Source: Haemonchus contortus
Lineage: Eukaryota > Nematoda > Chromadorea > Rhabditida > Trichostrongylidae
Direction: 5' to 3'
DNA: 64,000 nucleotides
Assembly: GCA_000469685.2 (NCBI GenBank)
Contig: LS997566.1
Location: 44,131,442 to 44,195,441 of the forward strand
The position numbers were made by a program, and so were the translations under genes. Every line of letters starts with the position of its first letter. Position 1 is the first letter of the stretch. The notes under the pieces were generated by a model. It was not told where the DNA came from. It saw nothing but the letters and a program-made list of their open reading frames with translations, and made no database searches. Shown here piece by piece: positions 51,301 through 55,690 of this stretch.

Positions 51301-52421
51301 CGCATGCACGCACGCGCCAGTGGTGCAATTACCGTAATCTTCCAGTATGAATTCGAATCTTACATATATATTTACGCTCTGACCAGCAAGCAATCTCAGA
51401 AATGCGGCACGCCGTTCTGATACAAATTTTCATACCCGAACTGCTATCACCACTTCTTTTATGGGCATCAGATCCCAAGTGAAAATTGAAAATTCCGAAC
51501 GACATGAGGCTCAGTGAAACAACTAACTAACATTCAGAAAACCTCGAGTAGCAATAAATGGCGAGTGAGACAACAGGCAAACCTCCTCGCGCTAGGACCA
51601 TGTTGTGACCCTGCTGTACCCTCACGAGACTCAACTAGTTTCGCAGGAAACCGAGGGCACTTGGATACCCGAGTAACATGAAAATCTCCCTAAAATCTTC
51701 CCCTTTTTTGAAGAAAATCCATTTCGACCAGCTATGCAGCAGTGCTTGCCTGTCGCAGCAATTTTGTTCTTACCCGTTGAATCTGATGGCAATGGGGAAG
51801 GCATTTCAGGAATTGCTCTATCCTATTTTGCAGGTATCCAAAATTCTTCAATCGCTCTTATTACAGCCTTCCAAGCCGTTCCAATCCTATTAGGACCTTT
51901 AGAATAATGCCAACTAACTTGAGGCTTCTTTGCAATCGTCCCATAAATCGCCGTATTCTCACGTCTTTGATCGTCTTGTTCTGACGCCATTCTTGCAGTT
52001 CGTTGACTTTTTTGGTAGAGTTTGCTACCTGAAAAGGAACCGCTTGCTTTTGTTGTGTTATTCCTTATAACCTAACAAACTAACCGCCTGTAGAATTTGT
52101 CGTGACGCTGTAGCAACCAGTATGAGTGTGGATTGATGTGACTCGATTCTAGACTTGAAGGTGTCTTGCCGAGCCGAGATCGACTCCACTTTCTGTTTCA
52201 AGTCCGAAAAGTGCGCCTGCAAACTAGTTATTGAGGGAGAATCATCTTCAACCAACGCATGCCCATTCTTTGCAGTCCCCTGACCATCGTTACCTAAGGG
52301 CTCCCGCAAGCGCGGAAAACTCGGACGCAGCCTGGGCTTAGTATCTTTGGAATTAGTTGCAGTTCCTTGAATCGCCCTTTCGGCGCCGTCAGCGAAGCGC
52401 GTTGATAAAGCTCCCACGGAA
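5784..52421 (-). CDS. Cubilin-like EGF/CUB endocytic receptor, whole gene
   Basis: Roughly 80 short exons on the minus strand encode an N-terminal helical segment, 8 EGF domains and 20 CUB domains. The order and the count of 8 EGFs are those of cubilin, the peripheral multiligand receptor that binds protein cargo at absorptive epithelia; mammalian cubilin has 27 CUBs and about 3,600 residues, so this one (about 9.3 kb coding, about 3,100 residues) is shorter. Exons were joined by GT-AG borders and consistent phase, and almost every junction restores a CUB or EGF motif. No membrane segment is seen, as expected for cubilin. The signal-peptide exon upstream of 52,421 and the exact 3' end (near 5,784-5,904) were not settled, and the junctions between 11,756 and 9,698 are unresolved. 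In C. elegans the cubilin homologue ZC116.3 lies beside cytochrome c ZC116.2, matching this neighbourhood. Introns are swollen by transposons. Confidence 0.9.
6594..9698 (-). CDS. Cubilin CUB domain 19
   Basis: Exons 9698..9652, 9465..9432, 9337..9206 and 6773..6594. It reads [56 protein letters not shown], then [16 protein letters not shown] and [10 protein letters not shown]. The first CUB Cys is absent. The phase-1 join across the 2.4 kb last intron is exact; that intron contains three consecutive SINE copies in the same orientation. Confidence 0.78.
6826..7131 (+). mobile_element. tRNA-derived SINE
   Basis: A box TAGTCTAGTGG and mutated B box GGTTGAAATCC, then the family middle and the tail CTTATCTTTTCGTCC. 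It lies in the last large cubilin intron, first of three in a row. Confidence 0.8.
7548..7825 (+). mobile_element. tRNA-derived SINE with 14-base target duplication
   Basis: A 278-base copy with A box TGGTGTAGTGG, B box GGTTCGAATCC and tail ACTTTATCCTTTTATCCTTT. It is flanked by TAATTCAGTACGTA (7,534-7,547) and TAATTCAGTAGGTA (7,826-7,839), 13 of 14 bases equal, so these are real retrotransposon ends. Confidence 0.92.
8047..8354 (+). mobile_element. tRNA-derived SINE
   Basis: Third of the run of three. A box TGGTGTTGTGG and B box GGTTCGAATTC are recognisable; the tail is TTCATCCCGTAGCTTCACC. More diverged than its neighbour. Confidence 0.8.
9808..12762 (-). CDS. Cubilin CUB domain 18, 3' part unresolved
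   Basis: Exons 12762..12684, 12125..11923, 11814..11756 and a last exon ending at about 9,808-9,812. It reads [54 protein letters not shown] and finishes [11 protein letters not shown]. The first three exons join in phase (2, 1); the last needs a phase that I could not reconcile, so a small exon may be missing. The large intron includes a SINE and the 802-base fold-back element. Confidence 0.68.
10104..10905. mobile_element. 802-base fold-back element, hAT-like
   Basis: Ends GGGGTGTG and CACACCCC, with flanking direct repeats CTGAACC (10,097-10,103 and 10,906-10,912). The outer arms of about 170 bases are near-perfect inverted copies (for example AGTCCTGAATGCATTTCTTCG on the left and its complement at 10,873-10,893). 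A 7-8 base target duplication suggests hAT. No ORF. Confidence 0.85.
11438..11625 (+). mobile_element. tRNA-derived SINE, 3' truncated
   Basis: A and B boxes (TGGTGTAGTGG, GGTTTGAATCC) and the middle are intact; the copy stops after CCGAATCATTGTATG, losing the last third. It lies in the CUB18 intron. Confidence 0.8.
12836..14703 (-). CDS. Cubilin CUB domain 17
   Basis: Exons 14703..14565, 13226..13150, 13093..12984 and 12905..12836. It reads [22 protein letters not shown] with [52 protein letters not shown] and GFEMTLKV. The 1.3 kb first intron contains a shared-TIR element (13,930-14,410). Confidence 0.85.
13930..14410 (+). mobile_element. Shared-TIR element, interior type 2
   Basis: Left end AAGGCACAATTCACGTTAAG, right end TTATCGTGAACTGTGACATT. 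The interior CACCGGGACCCACATCTTGC is shared with the copies at 24,128 and 55,042 but not with type 1. Confidence 0.75.
14852..16125 (-). CDS. Cubilin CUB domain 16
   Basis: Starts in exon 16157..16049 ([19 protein letters not shown]) and continues in 15824..15716, 15572..15492 and 14967..14852. Motifs: [62 protein letters not shown]. The gtgatc donor at 15,486-15,491 gives the phase that joins VTYCN. Phases 1, 2, 2 and 1 agree. Confidence 0.84.
16100..19334 (-). CDS. Cubilin CUB domain 15
   Basis: Exons 19334..19243, 17504..17397, 16368..16228 and the first part of 16157..16049. It reads [20 protein letters not shown] with [44 protein letters not shown] and MFIRYTNVG, ending GFQMRIFEI. The 1.74 kb intron holds the 400-base perfect fold-back element. 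Confidence 0.8.
16488..16779 (+). mobile_element. tRNA-derived SINE with 11-base target duplication
   Basis: A 292-base copy between perfect repeats CTTGTCCCACT (16,477-16,487 and 16,780-16,790). The A box is intact, but the first half of the B box is deleted (TTACCAATCCC). The tail is TTTAACCATTATCCCTTATC. Confidence 0.92.
17112..17172 (+). repeat. Short tandem duplication
   Basis: ACACGGACTGTTGGT followed by TGCGAATATCT occurs twice in a row, the first copy with a five-base insert. Intronic. Confidence 0.7.
18309..18708. mobile_element. 400-base near-perfect palindrome with TA target
   Basis: Two arms of about 190 bases, inverted copies with only a few differences, meet around 18,509 with a tiny loop. 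Ends CCCTAAAATTCC and GGAATTTTAGGG are flanked by TA (18,307-18,308 and 18,709-18,710), typical of Tc1/mariner-type fold-back MITEs. The strong symmetry implies a young insertion. Confidence 0.9.
19653..20188 (+). mobile_element. Shared-TIR element, interior type 1
   Basis: Left end AAGGCACAGATCACGATAA, right end TTATCGTGAACCGTGCCTC, flanked by TA. The interior carries the type-1 blocks GTTGGACGAGTTTCAC and GGCGGTTAAGGGAATTTTCGG. No ORF. Lies in the intron between CUB14 and CUB15. Confidence 0.8.
20445..22240 (-). CDS. Cubilin CUB domain 14
   Basis: Exons 22240..22166, 22017..21944, 21081..20990, 20693..20621 and 20508..20445. It reads [55 protein letters not shown] and [10 protein letters not shown], ending GFKLEFR. 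The 0.86 kb intron holds a GC-rich MITE (21,364-21,654) with a perfect 9-base target duplication. Confidence 0.82.
21364..21654 (+). mobile_element. GC-rich MITE family B, perfect 9-base duplication
   Basis: A 291-base copy between TTATGAACC repeats (21,355-21,363 and 21,655-21,663). Interior TTGGTCCACGGCAGTCAGT is shared with the copy at 1,451. Lies in a CUB14 intron. Confidence 0.88.
22493..22773 (+). mobile_element. tRNA-derived SINE, diverged
   Basis: A box CGGTGCAGTGG, B box TGTTCGGACCC, then the family middle (GGTACCAGAATCGTCTGG) and rear block. It lies upstream of CUB13 within a cubilin intron. Confidence 0.78.
23033..23608 (-). CDS. Cubilin CUB domain 13, without any cysteine
   Basis: Exons 23608..23505, 23446..23363 and 23309..23033 (the longest CUB exon, 277 bases). 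The fold-defining positions are HGGTTTSH where CGG is expected and NFVWIAE where C-W is expected; later motifs are [23 protein letters not shown] and EFRLTWQSV. No Cys occurs in about 155 residues, so both disulfides are lost, yet the strand motifs remain. The first acceptor (attcattcag) was chosen because only it gives the right phase. Confidence 0.75.
23675..24895 (-). CDS. Cubilin CUB domain 12
   Basis: Exons 24895..24775, 24017..23897 and 23774..23675. It reads [15 protein letters not shown] with DCVWTLRE, then [30 protein letters not shown] and [11 protein letters not shown]. The four Cys fit CUB spacing. The first intron contains a complete element with the shared TIR (24,128-24,652). 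Confidence 0.83.
24128..24652 (+). mobile_element. Shared-TIR element, interior type 2
   Basis: Left end AAGGTACAGTTCACGATCAA, right end ATATCGAACCGTCCCTTTA. Interior blocks CGGCCTGGCCGACGACACAC and GCACCGGGACCCATAACTTGC. Lies in the CUB12 intron. Confidence 0.75.
24973..25515 (-). CDS. Cubilin CUB domain 11
   Basis: Exons 25515..25386, 25318..25198 and 25124..24973. It reads [16 protein letters not shown] with ICNITIRKK, then [22 protein letters not shown] and [13 protein letters not shown], ending MSIAYSTM. Only two Cys are visible, so the second CUB disulfide seems absent. Introns are 67 and 73 bases, the most compact part of the gene. Confidence 0.85.
25516..29489 (-). CDS. Cubilin CUB domain 10 (most finely split)
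   Basis: Starts inside exon 29576..29465 (DECGGIVE) and continues in 29298..29213, 29129..29020, 28406..28347, 27798..27726 and 26228..26157, with its last residues (IGFLLEAR) opening the next exon. Motifs: [66 protein letters not shown]. Phases 0, 2, 2, 0 and 0 agree. Introns hold two mariner relics (26.6-27.5 kb) and a MITE (25,576-25,831). Confidence 0.82.
25576..25831 (-). mobile_element. MITE family A, perfect 9-base target duplication
   Basis: A 256-base copy between ACTCTTAGG repeats (25,567-25,575 and 25,832-25,840). Ends share GCAGTAGGAACG after a short mismatched tip. Interior AT-rich, flanks rich in CG. Duplications of 9-10 bases point to the Mutator superfamily; no coding capacity. 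Confidence 0.88.
26621..26855 (+). mobile_element. Mariner relic 1, 5' end only
   Basis: Begins at TA then TTAGGTTGATGCATAATTA, continues into a broken transposase start ([21 protein letters not shown]) and stops near 26,855. Confidence 0.75.
26947..27533 (-). mobile_element. Mariner relic 2, internally deleted
   Basis: 587 bases between inverted ends of 33 bases (TTAGGTTTATGCATAATTAT and complement), flanked by TA on both sides. The minus strand has the transposase start ([16 protein letters not shown]) fused to its end ([16 protein letters not shown], then [12 protein letters not shown]), so the catalytic core is deleted. The ends resemble the cecropia/HSMAR1 group and hookworm bandit. Confidence 0.85.
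29490..33622 (-). CDS. Cubilin CUB domain 9
   Basis: Exons 33622..33525, 32296..32186, 32129..32015, 29898..29804 and the first part of 29576..29465. It reads [16 protein letters not shown] with ECAWQIK, then [44 protein letters not shown] and [10 protein letters not shown]. The gtaagg donor at 32,009-32,014 makes the phase fit. The 2.1 kb intron between the third and fourth exons carries the decayed Tc1 element. Confidence 0.75.
30212..31768 (+). pseudogene. Decayed Tc1-like transposon
   Basis: The left end CAGTACTGGTCAAAAAGAAA after TA is a Tc1-type end; inverted copies of about 60 bases (CATCTCGAACTCGAT and complement) close both sides. Transposase remnants on the plus strand: [12 protein letters not shown] (31,056), [14 protein letters not shown] (31,145), [17 protein letters not shown] (31,323). 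Many stops. Full Tc1 length of about 1.56 kb. It occupies the CUB9 intron. Confidence 0.85.
32553..33218 (+). mobile_element. Shared-TIR element, interior type 1, with inner insertion
   Basis: Left end AAGGCAGAGTTCACGATAA, right end TGTCGTGAACCGTGCCTT. Type-1 blocks TTGGACGAGTTACACCG and GCCTAGCGAGGGGTGGAGG are present; about 180 unrelated AT-rich bases (32,820-32,985) interrupt it. Confidence 0.75.
33677..34308 (-). CDS. Cubilin CUB domain 8, one exon border doubtful
   Basis: Exons 34308..34208, 34100..33996, 33937..33828 and 33758..33677. It starts [22 protein letters not shown] with YCSWTIL, then [32 protein letters not shown], and ends FWLTWTTI. As written the third exon is 110 bases and reads into a stop (TGA) just before its gtactg donor. 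Either a non-consensus gtcgtt donor after ETCSD is used, or one base is missing here. Confidence 0.75.
34396..35833 (-). CDS. Cubilin CUB domain 7
   Basis: Exons 35833..35726, 35364..35270 and 34564..34396. It reads [18 protein letters not shown] with DCSWTVAV, then [31 protein letters not shown] and RYCRKVVG, ending YGFMAHFS. The first donor (35,720-35,725) overlaps the target duplication of a MITE lying in the intron. Phases 1, 0 and 1 agree. Confidence 0.85.
34870..35070 (+). mobile_element. Heavily decayed SINE copy
   Basis: Only scattered family blocks remain (CCACTGTATAGGCCGATATGC, ACGCGGCGCGTCTTAAAATTG, TGATAAACGCTGG). Assigned by block order. Confidence 0.4.
35455..35712 (+). mobile_element. 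MITE family A
   Basis: A 258-base copy with target repeats ATGAGTAAGC (35,445-35,454) and ATGAGGAACC (35,713-35,722). The right repeat runs into the donor of the CUB7 first exon, so insertion was about a dozen bases from coding sequence. Confidence 0.85.
35892..37221 (-). CDS. Cubilin CUB domain 6
   Basis: Exons 37221..37107, 37015..36939 and 36067..35892. It reads [20 protein letters not shown] with QCDFHIS, then [43 protein letters not shown] and FNISYEQ. The first Cys is not followed by GG as usual. The 0.87 kb intron holds a reverse SINE (36,200-36,416). Confidence 0.82.
36200..36416 (-). mobile_element. tRNA-derived SINE
   Basis: Read on the minus strand: A-box side AAGTGGCGCGCTACACAC, B box AGTTCGAATCC, the middle (GGTACCAGAACGTACTGAC) and end GGGATTCATTACGCC. 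It has a deletion around the CGTCTGG block. It lies in the CUB6 intron. Confidence 0.75.
37609..39273 (-). CDS. Cubilin CUB domain 5
   Basis: Exons 39273..39167, 38635..38505 and 37713..37609. It begins [21 protein letters not shown] with [10 protein letters not shown], then [19 protein letters not shown] and [12 protein letters not shown], ending NGFSAR. The LLGK/FCGT join fixes the phase-2 splice. The second intron contains a Mutator-like MITE (38,160-38,416) and an exon-like open frame (about 38,137-38,010) with CGENSQQE that is discussed among the findings. Confidence 0.82.
38160..38416 (+). mobile_element. MITE family A, 10-base target duplication
   Basis: A 257-base copy between GCTTACTATT repeats (38,150-38,159 and 38,417-38,426). 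Very close in sequence to the 35,455 copy, implying recent spread. Confidence 0.88.
39766..40023 (-). mobile_element. MITE family A
   Basis: A copy of about 258 bases, opposite orientation to 35,455 and 38,160 but nearly the same sequence. Target repeats are worn (tggcctgaa and cggcccgga). Confidence 0.82.
40252..41065 (-). CDS. Cubilin CUB domain 4
   Basis: Exons 41065..40945, 40619..40532 and 40432..40252. It starts [21 protein letters not shown] with KCVYTIRAD, then IRLKFKTIGM, ATDYVEFSGG and RYICARYPF, ending [10 protein letters not shown]. The second exon has an extra loop with Cys in SQCFY. Phases 2 and 0 match at both joins. Confidence 0.83.
41299..42574 (-). CDS. Cubilin CUB domain 3
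   Basis: Exons 42574..42405, 42325..42305, 41564..41532 and 41446..41299. It reads [20 protein letters not shown] with [10 protein letters not shown] and DCSWRIDA; a 21-base microexon gives LEFLSFD, a 33-base exon [11 protein letters not shown], and the last exon LYADGQL to GFKIAYSL. The microexon donor (gtgcca) is weak, so its end is the least certain border. The open frame running on to about 42,040 beyond it is probably intronic. Confidence 0.8.
42763..44193 (-). CDS. Cubilin CUB domain 2
   Basis: Exons 44193..44018, 43121..43047 and 42871..42763. It begins [16 protein letters not shown], has SCDWFISAP, then [19 protein letters not shown] and ends GFAMKYRTF. The first donor is a weak gttcgt, but the join restores the LxVYDG motif. 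The 0.9 kb intron holds a short SINE scrap near 43,613-43,677. Confidence 0.85.
43613..43677 (-). mobile_element. SINE 5' scrap
   Basis: Only the tRNA-like head remains: TGGTGCAGTGCCAAGTGGCG and ATGATCGGGGATCGACGC on the minus strand. Confidence 0.5.
44268..46464 (-). CDS. Cubilin CUB domain 1
   Basis: Exons 46464..46352, 44579..44427 and 44373..44268. It begins [18 protein letters not shown], has the second Cys in NQCDYVI, then [19 protein letters not shown] and [10 protein letters not shown], ending FKIKWET. Four Cys fit the two CUB disulfides. The 1.77 kb first intron holds a mariner relic (44,710-45,625) and a TIR-family element (45,693-46,110). Confidence 0.85.
44710..45625 (+). pseudogene. 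Mariner relic 3 with frameshifted transposase
   Basis: 916 bases between inverted ends TTGGGTTGTAACATAAGTTC, flanked by TA. The plus strand holds the transposase in pieces: [18 protein letters not shown] near 45,085, [12 protein letters not shown] near 45,243, [16 protein letters not shown] near 45,335, then a weak C-terminus. These are mariner catalytic motifs; stops and frameshifts separate them. It lies in the CUB1 intron. Confidence 0.85.
45693..46110 (+). mobile_element. Shared-TIR element, interior type 1, 3' truncated
   Basis: Left end AATGGCACCGTTAGCGATGA is diverged; the interior (GGGTTGGACGAGTTTCACA, TCAGCCTAGCCAGGGGCGG) is clear; the right TIR is missing. It abuts the right end of the mariner relic. 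Confidence 0.72.
46611..48694 (-). CDS. Cubilin EGF domains 7-8
   Basis: Exons 48694..48621, 47220..47155 and 46734..46611. EGF7 is split after GGTCM and resumes with [11 protein letters not shown] and [10 protein letters not shown]8 has [12 protein letters not shown] and [12 protein letters not shown] and ends FEEN just before the first CUB. The 1.4 kb intron between the first two exons carries a SINE fragment and an element with shared TIRs (47,817-48,363). Confidence 0.87.
47407..47657 (+). mobile_element. Shared-TIR element, decayed
   Basis: Degenerate left end (AGAGGCTAAATTCACTATAAC) and clear right end (ATCGCGAACTGTGCCTTTG), about 250 bases, directly before the 47,817 copy. Confidence 0.45.
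47817..48363 (+). mobile_element. Shared-TIR element, interior type 3
   Basis: Both ends intact (AAGGCACAGTTCACGATAA and TTATCGTGAACTGTGCCTTT), but the interior matches neither type 1 nor type 2 beyond short blocks (GGCCCGTGTGTATCCTTGG). Confidence 0.72.
48468..48526 (-). mobile_element. SINE 5' scrap
   Basis: Minus-strand remnant of the tRNA-like head (GAGTGGCGCGTTACC, GAGTTTGAATCTCG). Confidence 0.45.
48768..49097 (-). CDS. Cubilin EGF domains 5-6
   Basis: Exons 49097..48975 and 48920..48768. The first completes EGF4 (GNGQIC) and supplies EGF5 with [14 protein letters not shown] and [10 protein letters not shown]. The second completes it (YHGDGRTC) and supplies EGF6 with [12 protein letters not shown] and [11 protein letters not shown]. 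The intron between them is only 54 bases. Both exons start with 2 bases of a Gly codon and end in phase 1, the class 1-1 pattern typical of shuffled EGF exons. Confidence 0.88.
49574..50087 (-). mobile_element. Shared-TIR element, interior type 1
   Basis: Left end AAGGCACTGTTCAAGAAAA, right end CGTAACGGTGCCTT, TA before the left end. The interior is the reverse of the 45,693 copy (CGCTAGGCTGACTACGAAAT). Confidence 0.78.
50145..50159 (+). repeat. Poly-C run of 15
   Basis: A homopolymer of 15 C in the intron between EGF4 and EGF5; likely length-variable and error-prone in sequencing. Confidence 0.9.
50436..51192 (-). CDS. Cubilin EGF domains 1-4
   Basis: Exons 51192..51075, 51022..50919, 50785..50662 and 50604..50436. 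EGF1 has [12 protein letters not shown] then [12 protein letters not shown]; the 52-base intron between the first two exons falls inside the last loop. EGF2 starts with the calcium-binding signature DIDEC and has [10 protein letters not shown]3 has CGPHGHC and CICDWGY. EGF4 starts with DVDEC and has CHPGVDC. Calcium-binding EGFs normally stiffen tandem arrays. All phases join (0, 2, 0, 1). Confidence 0.88.
51919..52421 (-). CDS. Cubilin N-terminal helical region (two exons)
   Basis: Exons 52421..52085 and 52028..51919, joined in phase 0. The first codes for a charged, Pro-rich start followed by a heptad-like stretch ([16 protein letters not shown], then SRQILQA), continued in the second by [14 protein letters not shown] and a basic run [14 protein letters not shown]. 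Cubilin is known to trimerise through an N-terminal coiled coil just before its EGF domains, and this segment is in that place. The first exon opens with an acceptor (ttctaacag) and has no ATG in frame, so an upstream exon with the start codon and signal peptide must exist; I did not find it within the next few hundred bases, where the divergent cytochrome c gene begins. Confidence 0.7.
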
Positions 52422-52520
52422 CTGTTAGAATTTACTCACTGCGAAGTACAAAGACTGATGGGAAGCGTTATTTGCAGTTATTGAAGTCTTTCGTCAACTT
52501 TTTGAATTCATTGCGTACGA

Positions 52521-54141
52521 ATGGGCATTTGGAAAAAGGACAAGTCGGATAGCAAAACAGAATCAACATCAATTCCGGAAGGAGATTATGAACGCGGAAA
52601 AAAGGTGGGGCCTGCCATGTTTTGGACATTTTTGCTAACTCAACTCTTTTTTGAGCTACGTTCCAGTTGTATTACTACTAATCATTACTCGCTGACATGA
52701 TTTCGAAGAGTCACGTAAGATGCCCGCACACAGGCAATGCGCAGTAGTTCCAGGTCACGCCGCGCGGCGAGACAACTAGCTAAGAATCGTTCAGCGTTGT
52801 GGGCGTGTCTGTACCACACCCCCTCAAGTGGCATATGAGAGGTCCCACAAATACTACTTTATGCAGCTGTAATCATGAAATATCTCCTGAGTCGGTGTTG
52901 TCAATAGGACTTTCGAGTTATTCGAGGGTTGCTTCTTCTCCAGTCTGATTTTTGAGCTTTTCCAAGCAATAAGTATTCTTTCTAGGGTACACCCAGCACA
53001 AAAAAATAAACTTCGTGGTATCGTGAAAGGGAGAGCTTAAACTCTGCTTTTGCAGCTTTTTAAGTATCGTTGTGCCCAATGTCATGCGATCAATACGACC
53101 AGAAGCATGGCAGGACCAACTTTGCACGGATTGTTTGGACGTACTTCTGGCACAGCACCTGGCTACGTCTATTCAGAATCGAACAGAAAGACAGTTGGTT
53201 TTTGGAATTTTTTGGAATACCAGTTCTGCTAGTGGGGGCTAATCACAGTACTCTACGTCATTAGGTCTGAGTGGAACTCTTCAATTTCATCTTCGAGACT
53301 GGCTATCTACAACGACTGTACCTCCAAGAAAGAGGGACCCCTACTTTACGAACCCCTCCTCTGACTTCCGTTTGACCCATATGTATCGAAACCATTGCTT
53401 GCTGTAGAAAAGCGTCAGGAGGTATGGCGTCCCCATGTATGATCACCAAAACTCTTGCAAACTAGACAGCAAGACGGGCGGATTTCAAGAATTATAAGGC
53501 ATCAAAAGTAGTGTAAAAGGGGGTTGTACGAGATTATGTGTCTGTTCTCGTCTGGGTACCTCCTACATAACCGTACTATTTCTCACCGTCCTAGCGCTTG
53601 ATAAACGATGCAGCATCAAGAAGGCTGTCATAACACGACCACTTTTGGGCATATACGTTGGCCAAAACTGTTTTGGAACCCTGACTACGCCCTGCTACGC
53701 CATTTCCGAACATAAAGTCCCACGCGCTATGTGCCGGGGGGCCATTGTTATCGTGAACTTTGCCTTTGAAAGATATTACTCTCCCATTAGTTTTTTCTAT
53801 GGTTTCTCATTTGTATATGAGTTCACACTGCCTCCCAGGCTCACCTATACATCCTAACTTCTGATCTCGTCTTTCCTATACCTCCTTCCAGTCTCACAAT
53901 CAGTAGCTTTCAGAACAGTAACTCCCAAATGTTCAAAGTAATCTTTTGGACGTAATCTCTGCCTTTTCAGAGTGTGGTATGGAGCCGTGAGACATTGTTC
54001 GACTACCTTGCCGATCCGAAAAAGTACATTCCTGGCACAAAGATGTCCTTTATAGGAATAAGGAAACCACAAGATCGTGCCGATCTCATCAAATACATGG
54101 AGGTCGAATCTGCCAAACCTATCAACCCTCCCAACCCGTAG
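52521..54141 (+). CDS. cyc-2: Cytochrome c, copy 1 (divergent, N-terminally extended)
   Basis: Three exons, 52521-52604, 53056-53193 and 53971-54141, encode 130 residues, against 105-115 usual. It carries electrons between complex III and complex IV in the mitochondrial intermembrane space. Haem attachment CAQCH lies in exon 2, and PGTKM with the axial Met in exon 3 ([11 protein letters not shown]). A charged extension of about 17 residues (start [12 protein letters not shown]) precedes [11 protein letters not shown]. The splice sites fall exactly where those of copy 2 fall, so the two are tandem duplicates. Unusual changes include MAGPTLHG for the common KTGP and SNRKTSVVW for NKxKGVVW, so it may have a special role or relaxed constraint. 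The first donor is gtgggg, which is atypical. AATAAA lies at 54,187. It is divergent from the cubilin gene, about 100 bases from that gene's first detected exon. Confidence 0.92.
53330..53772. mobile_element. Shared-TIR end in a cytochrome c intron
   Basis: A right end GTTATCGTGAACTTTGCCTT at about 53,746-53,768 inside the second intron of cytochrome c copy 1; the left boundary is not visible. It helps explain why that intron is 777 bases when copy 2 has 58. Confidence 0.4.
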
Positions 54142-54349
54142 AGTATGAAGCTATGAGAGTCTTACTATTATCGTAAAGTTTTTCTGAATAAAGGCTAAAA
54201 AGTTTGAGATCACGCTTGATCAATGAGACTATTTCAGGTCTTGTGGATGCTTTTTTTATGACCAATAAGTCAATAAGTCTCCCAAGATATCAAATTTCAT
54301 AAATAAATGGGAAATTTCATATTTAGCAACGTCAATCAATAACATTTCT

Positions 54350-54529
54350 GGGATGCGCCCGCACTCCAATTCCATTCAGAATCGCAGTGGCGTTTGAATG
54401 TGCATACCGCCTATACAATGACTTGTGGTGGCCAGCCGATTAACAAAACAGCTCTTTTATTACAAAACAGTTCCCGGAGAGTATGGTACCAATCAGCCGA
54501 CTCTGGAGGCATAGAAGGCGGATGCGCTT
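54350..54529 (-). mobile_element. tRNA-derived SINE cut by a MITE
   Basis: The rear two thirds of a reverse SINE (CATTCAGAATCGCAGTGGCG, TTGTGGTGGCCAGCCGA, GGTACCAATCAGCCGAC). The copy ends at 54,529, exactly where the GC-rich MITE begins, and the tRNA head is missing beyond it. Confidence 0.7.
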
Positions 54530-54657
54530 CGTTGCGCGCGTCCGTCGAAACTAGGTCACGCCGCAGCCGTCGCATGAGGCGAGTCGGTCCGCGATCGCCG
54601 CGCGCGGAGTGGGCGGGCTGATCTACTTTCGACGGACGCGCGCAACGGACATTCTCC
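54530..54657 (+). mobile_element. GC-rich MITE family B, internally deleted
   Basis: A 128-base version lacking the middle. The end repeats are perfect over 19 bases (TTGCGCGCGTCCGTCGAAA and its complement). Inserted in a SINE; no target duplication is visible, suggesting a deletion at one side. Confidence 0.78.
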
Positions 54658-55041
54658 CCTCCACTCAAACAACCAGTACCAACGAATGAATTTCGAAGGG
54701 TATCCATCGTATATATGATGTTTCTACCGATCTATCAAACACGGCCCCTTCGAGAAAATTTGTTGAAAATGCTTTTTTCAGTAAGGTAGCCTTTTCTCTG
54801 GTAAATGGTAGACAGAGGATTGAATAGATACAGTATCCAAAAAGCCTAGGAGCAGCTTTTTTTTGGTCTAGGCAGATCAGAGCACTGAGCGAAACGTCTG
54901 CTGAATATCTAAAATTATTGTACTCACTGATTGAGAGTTTAGGAGTCCCCACAATTCCTGCTGCACGCCTAATAAGTGATTTCATCCCAAAATGGGATGT
55001 CCAACGGCTAAAAGGATTATTCTGCATTTGATTATTATGAT

Positions 55042-55395
55042 CTAAAAGCACAGTTCACGATAATCTTGGGGTATTATCTATTTTAAAAGAATAATGGAAG
55101 TGCGAAGTCAAAAACAAGTCAAAAAGTTGCATGGAAGGGGCTTTTGGACGAGCTGTTCGAATGCGCGTGCCACTGCCTACAGCTGGCTGCAATCGCTGCC
55201 TGCATGCAAGGTGTGGGTCCCGGTGCGAATGGTGTAACCTCTGCAGCTTTCACAACGCTTAACAACTCGTCTGACTTGAATGTGTGCGCCGGCTGAGCTG
55301 GTCCTGGAGCCCTCAGTACGCCCTACTTAGGCTGTTTTTCGTCCCGATAGCGTCCCCTAGGCTATCCACGGGAGTCGCAGGTTCATCATCGGGAG
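55042..55395 (-). mobile_element. Shared-TIR element, interior type 2, truncated
   Basis: Left end AAAAGCACAGTTCACGATAA; the interior is the reverse of the other type-2 copies (GGGTCCCGGTGCGAATGG, CCCCTAGGCTATCC). The right TIR is absent. Between the two cytochrome c genes. Confidence 0.7.
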
Positions 55396-55690
55396 GATTT
55401 CAGGAATACGTTTTTATTGTGCACTCAACATTCAACTTTACTATGTTTGAACAATATCGATAAATTGGTGAGTATATCTCAGGCCATTGTTTTAACCTAC
55501 GGATATAAAACTTGAAGCTCGATTCAACCTTGAACTGCTAGAAACTGCTTCAGAATATGATACGGTAGGTATCGACCAACCGAACGAATGTTATTTCACC
55601 CATAAAGGTAATTTGATCAGGAAACTGATATGATGACCCTTTATAAGCTTGGTTCTGGTAGGTCTAGTTCAGTTTTATTCGTATAATTTC

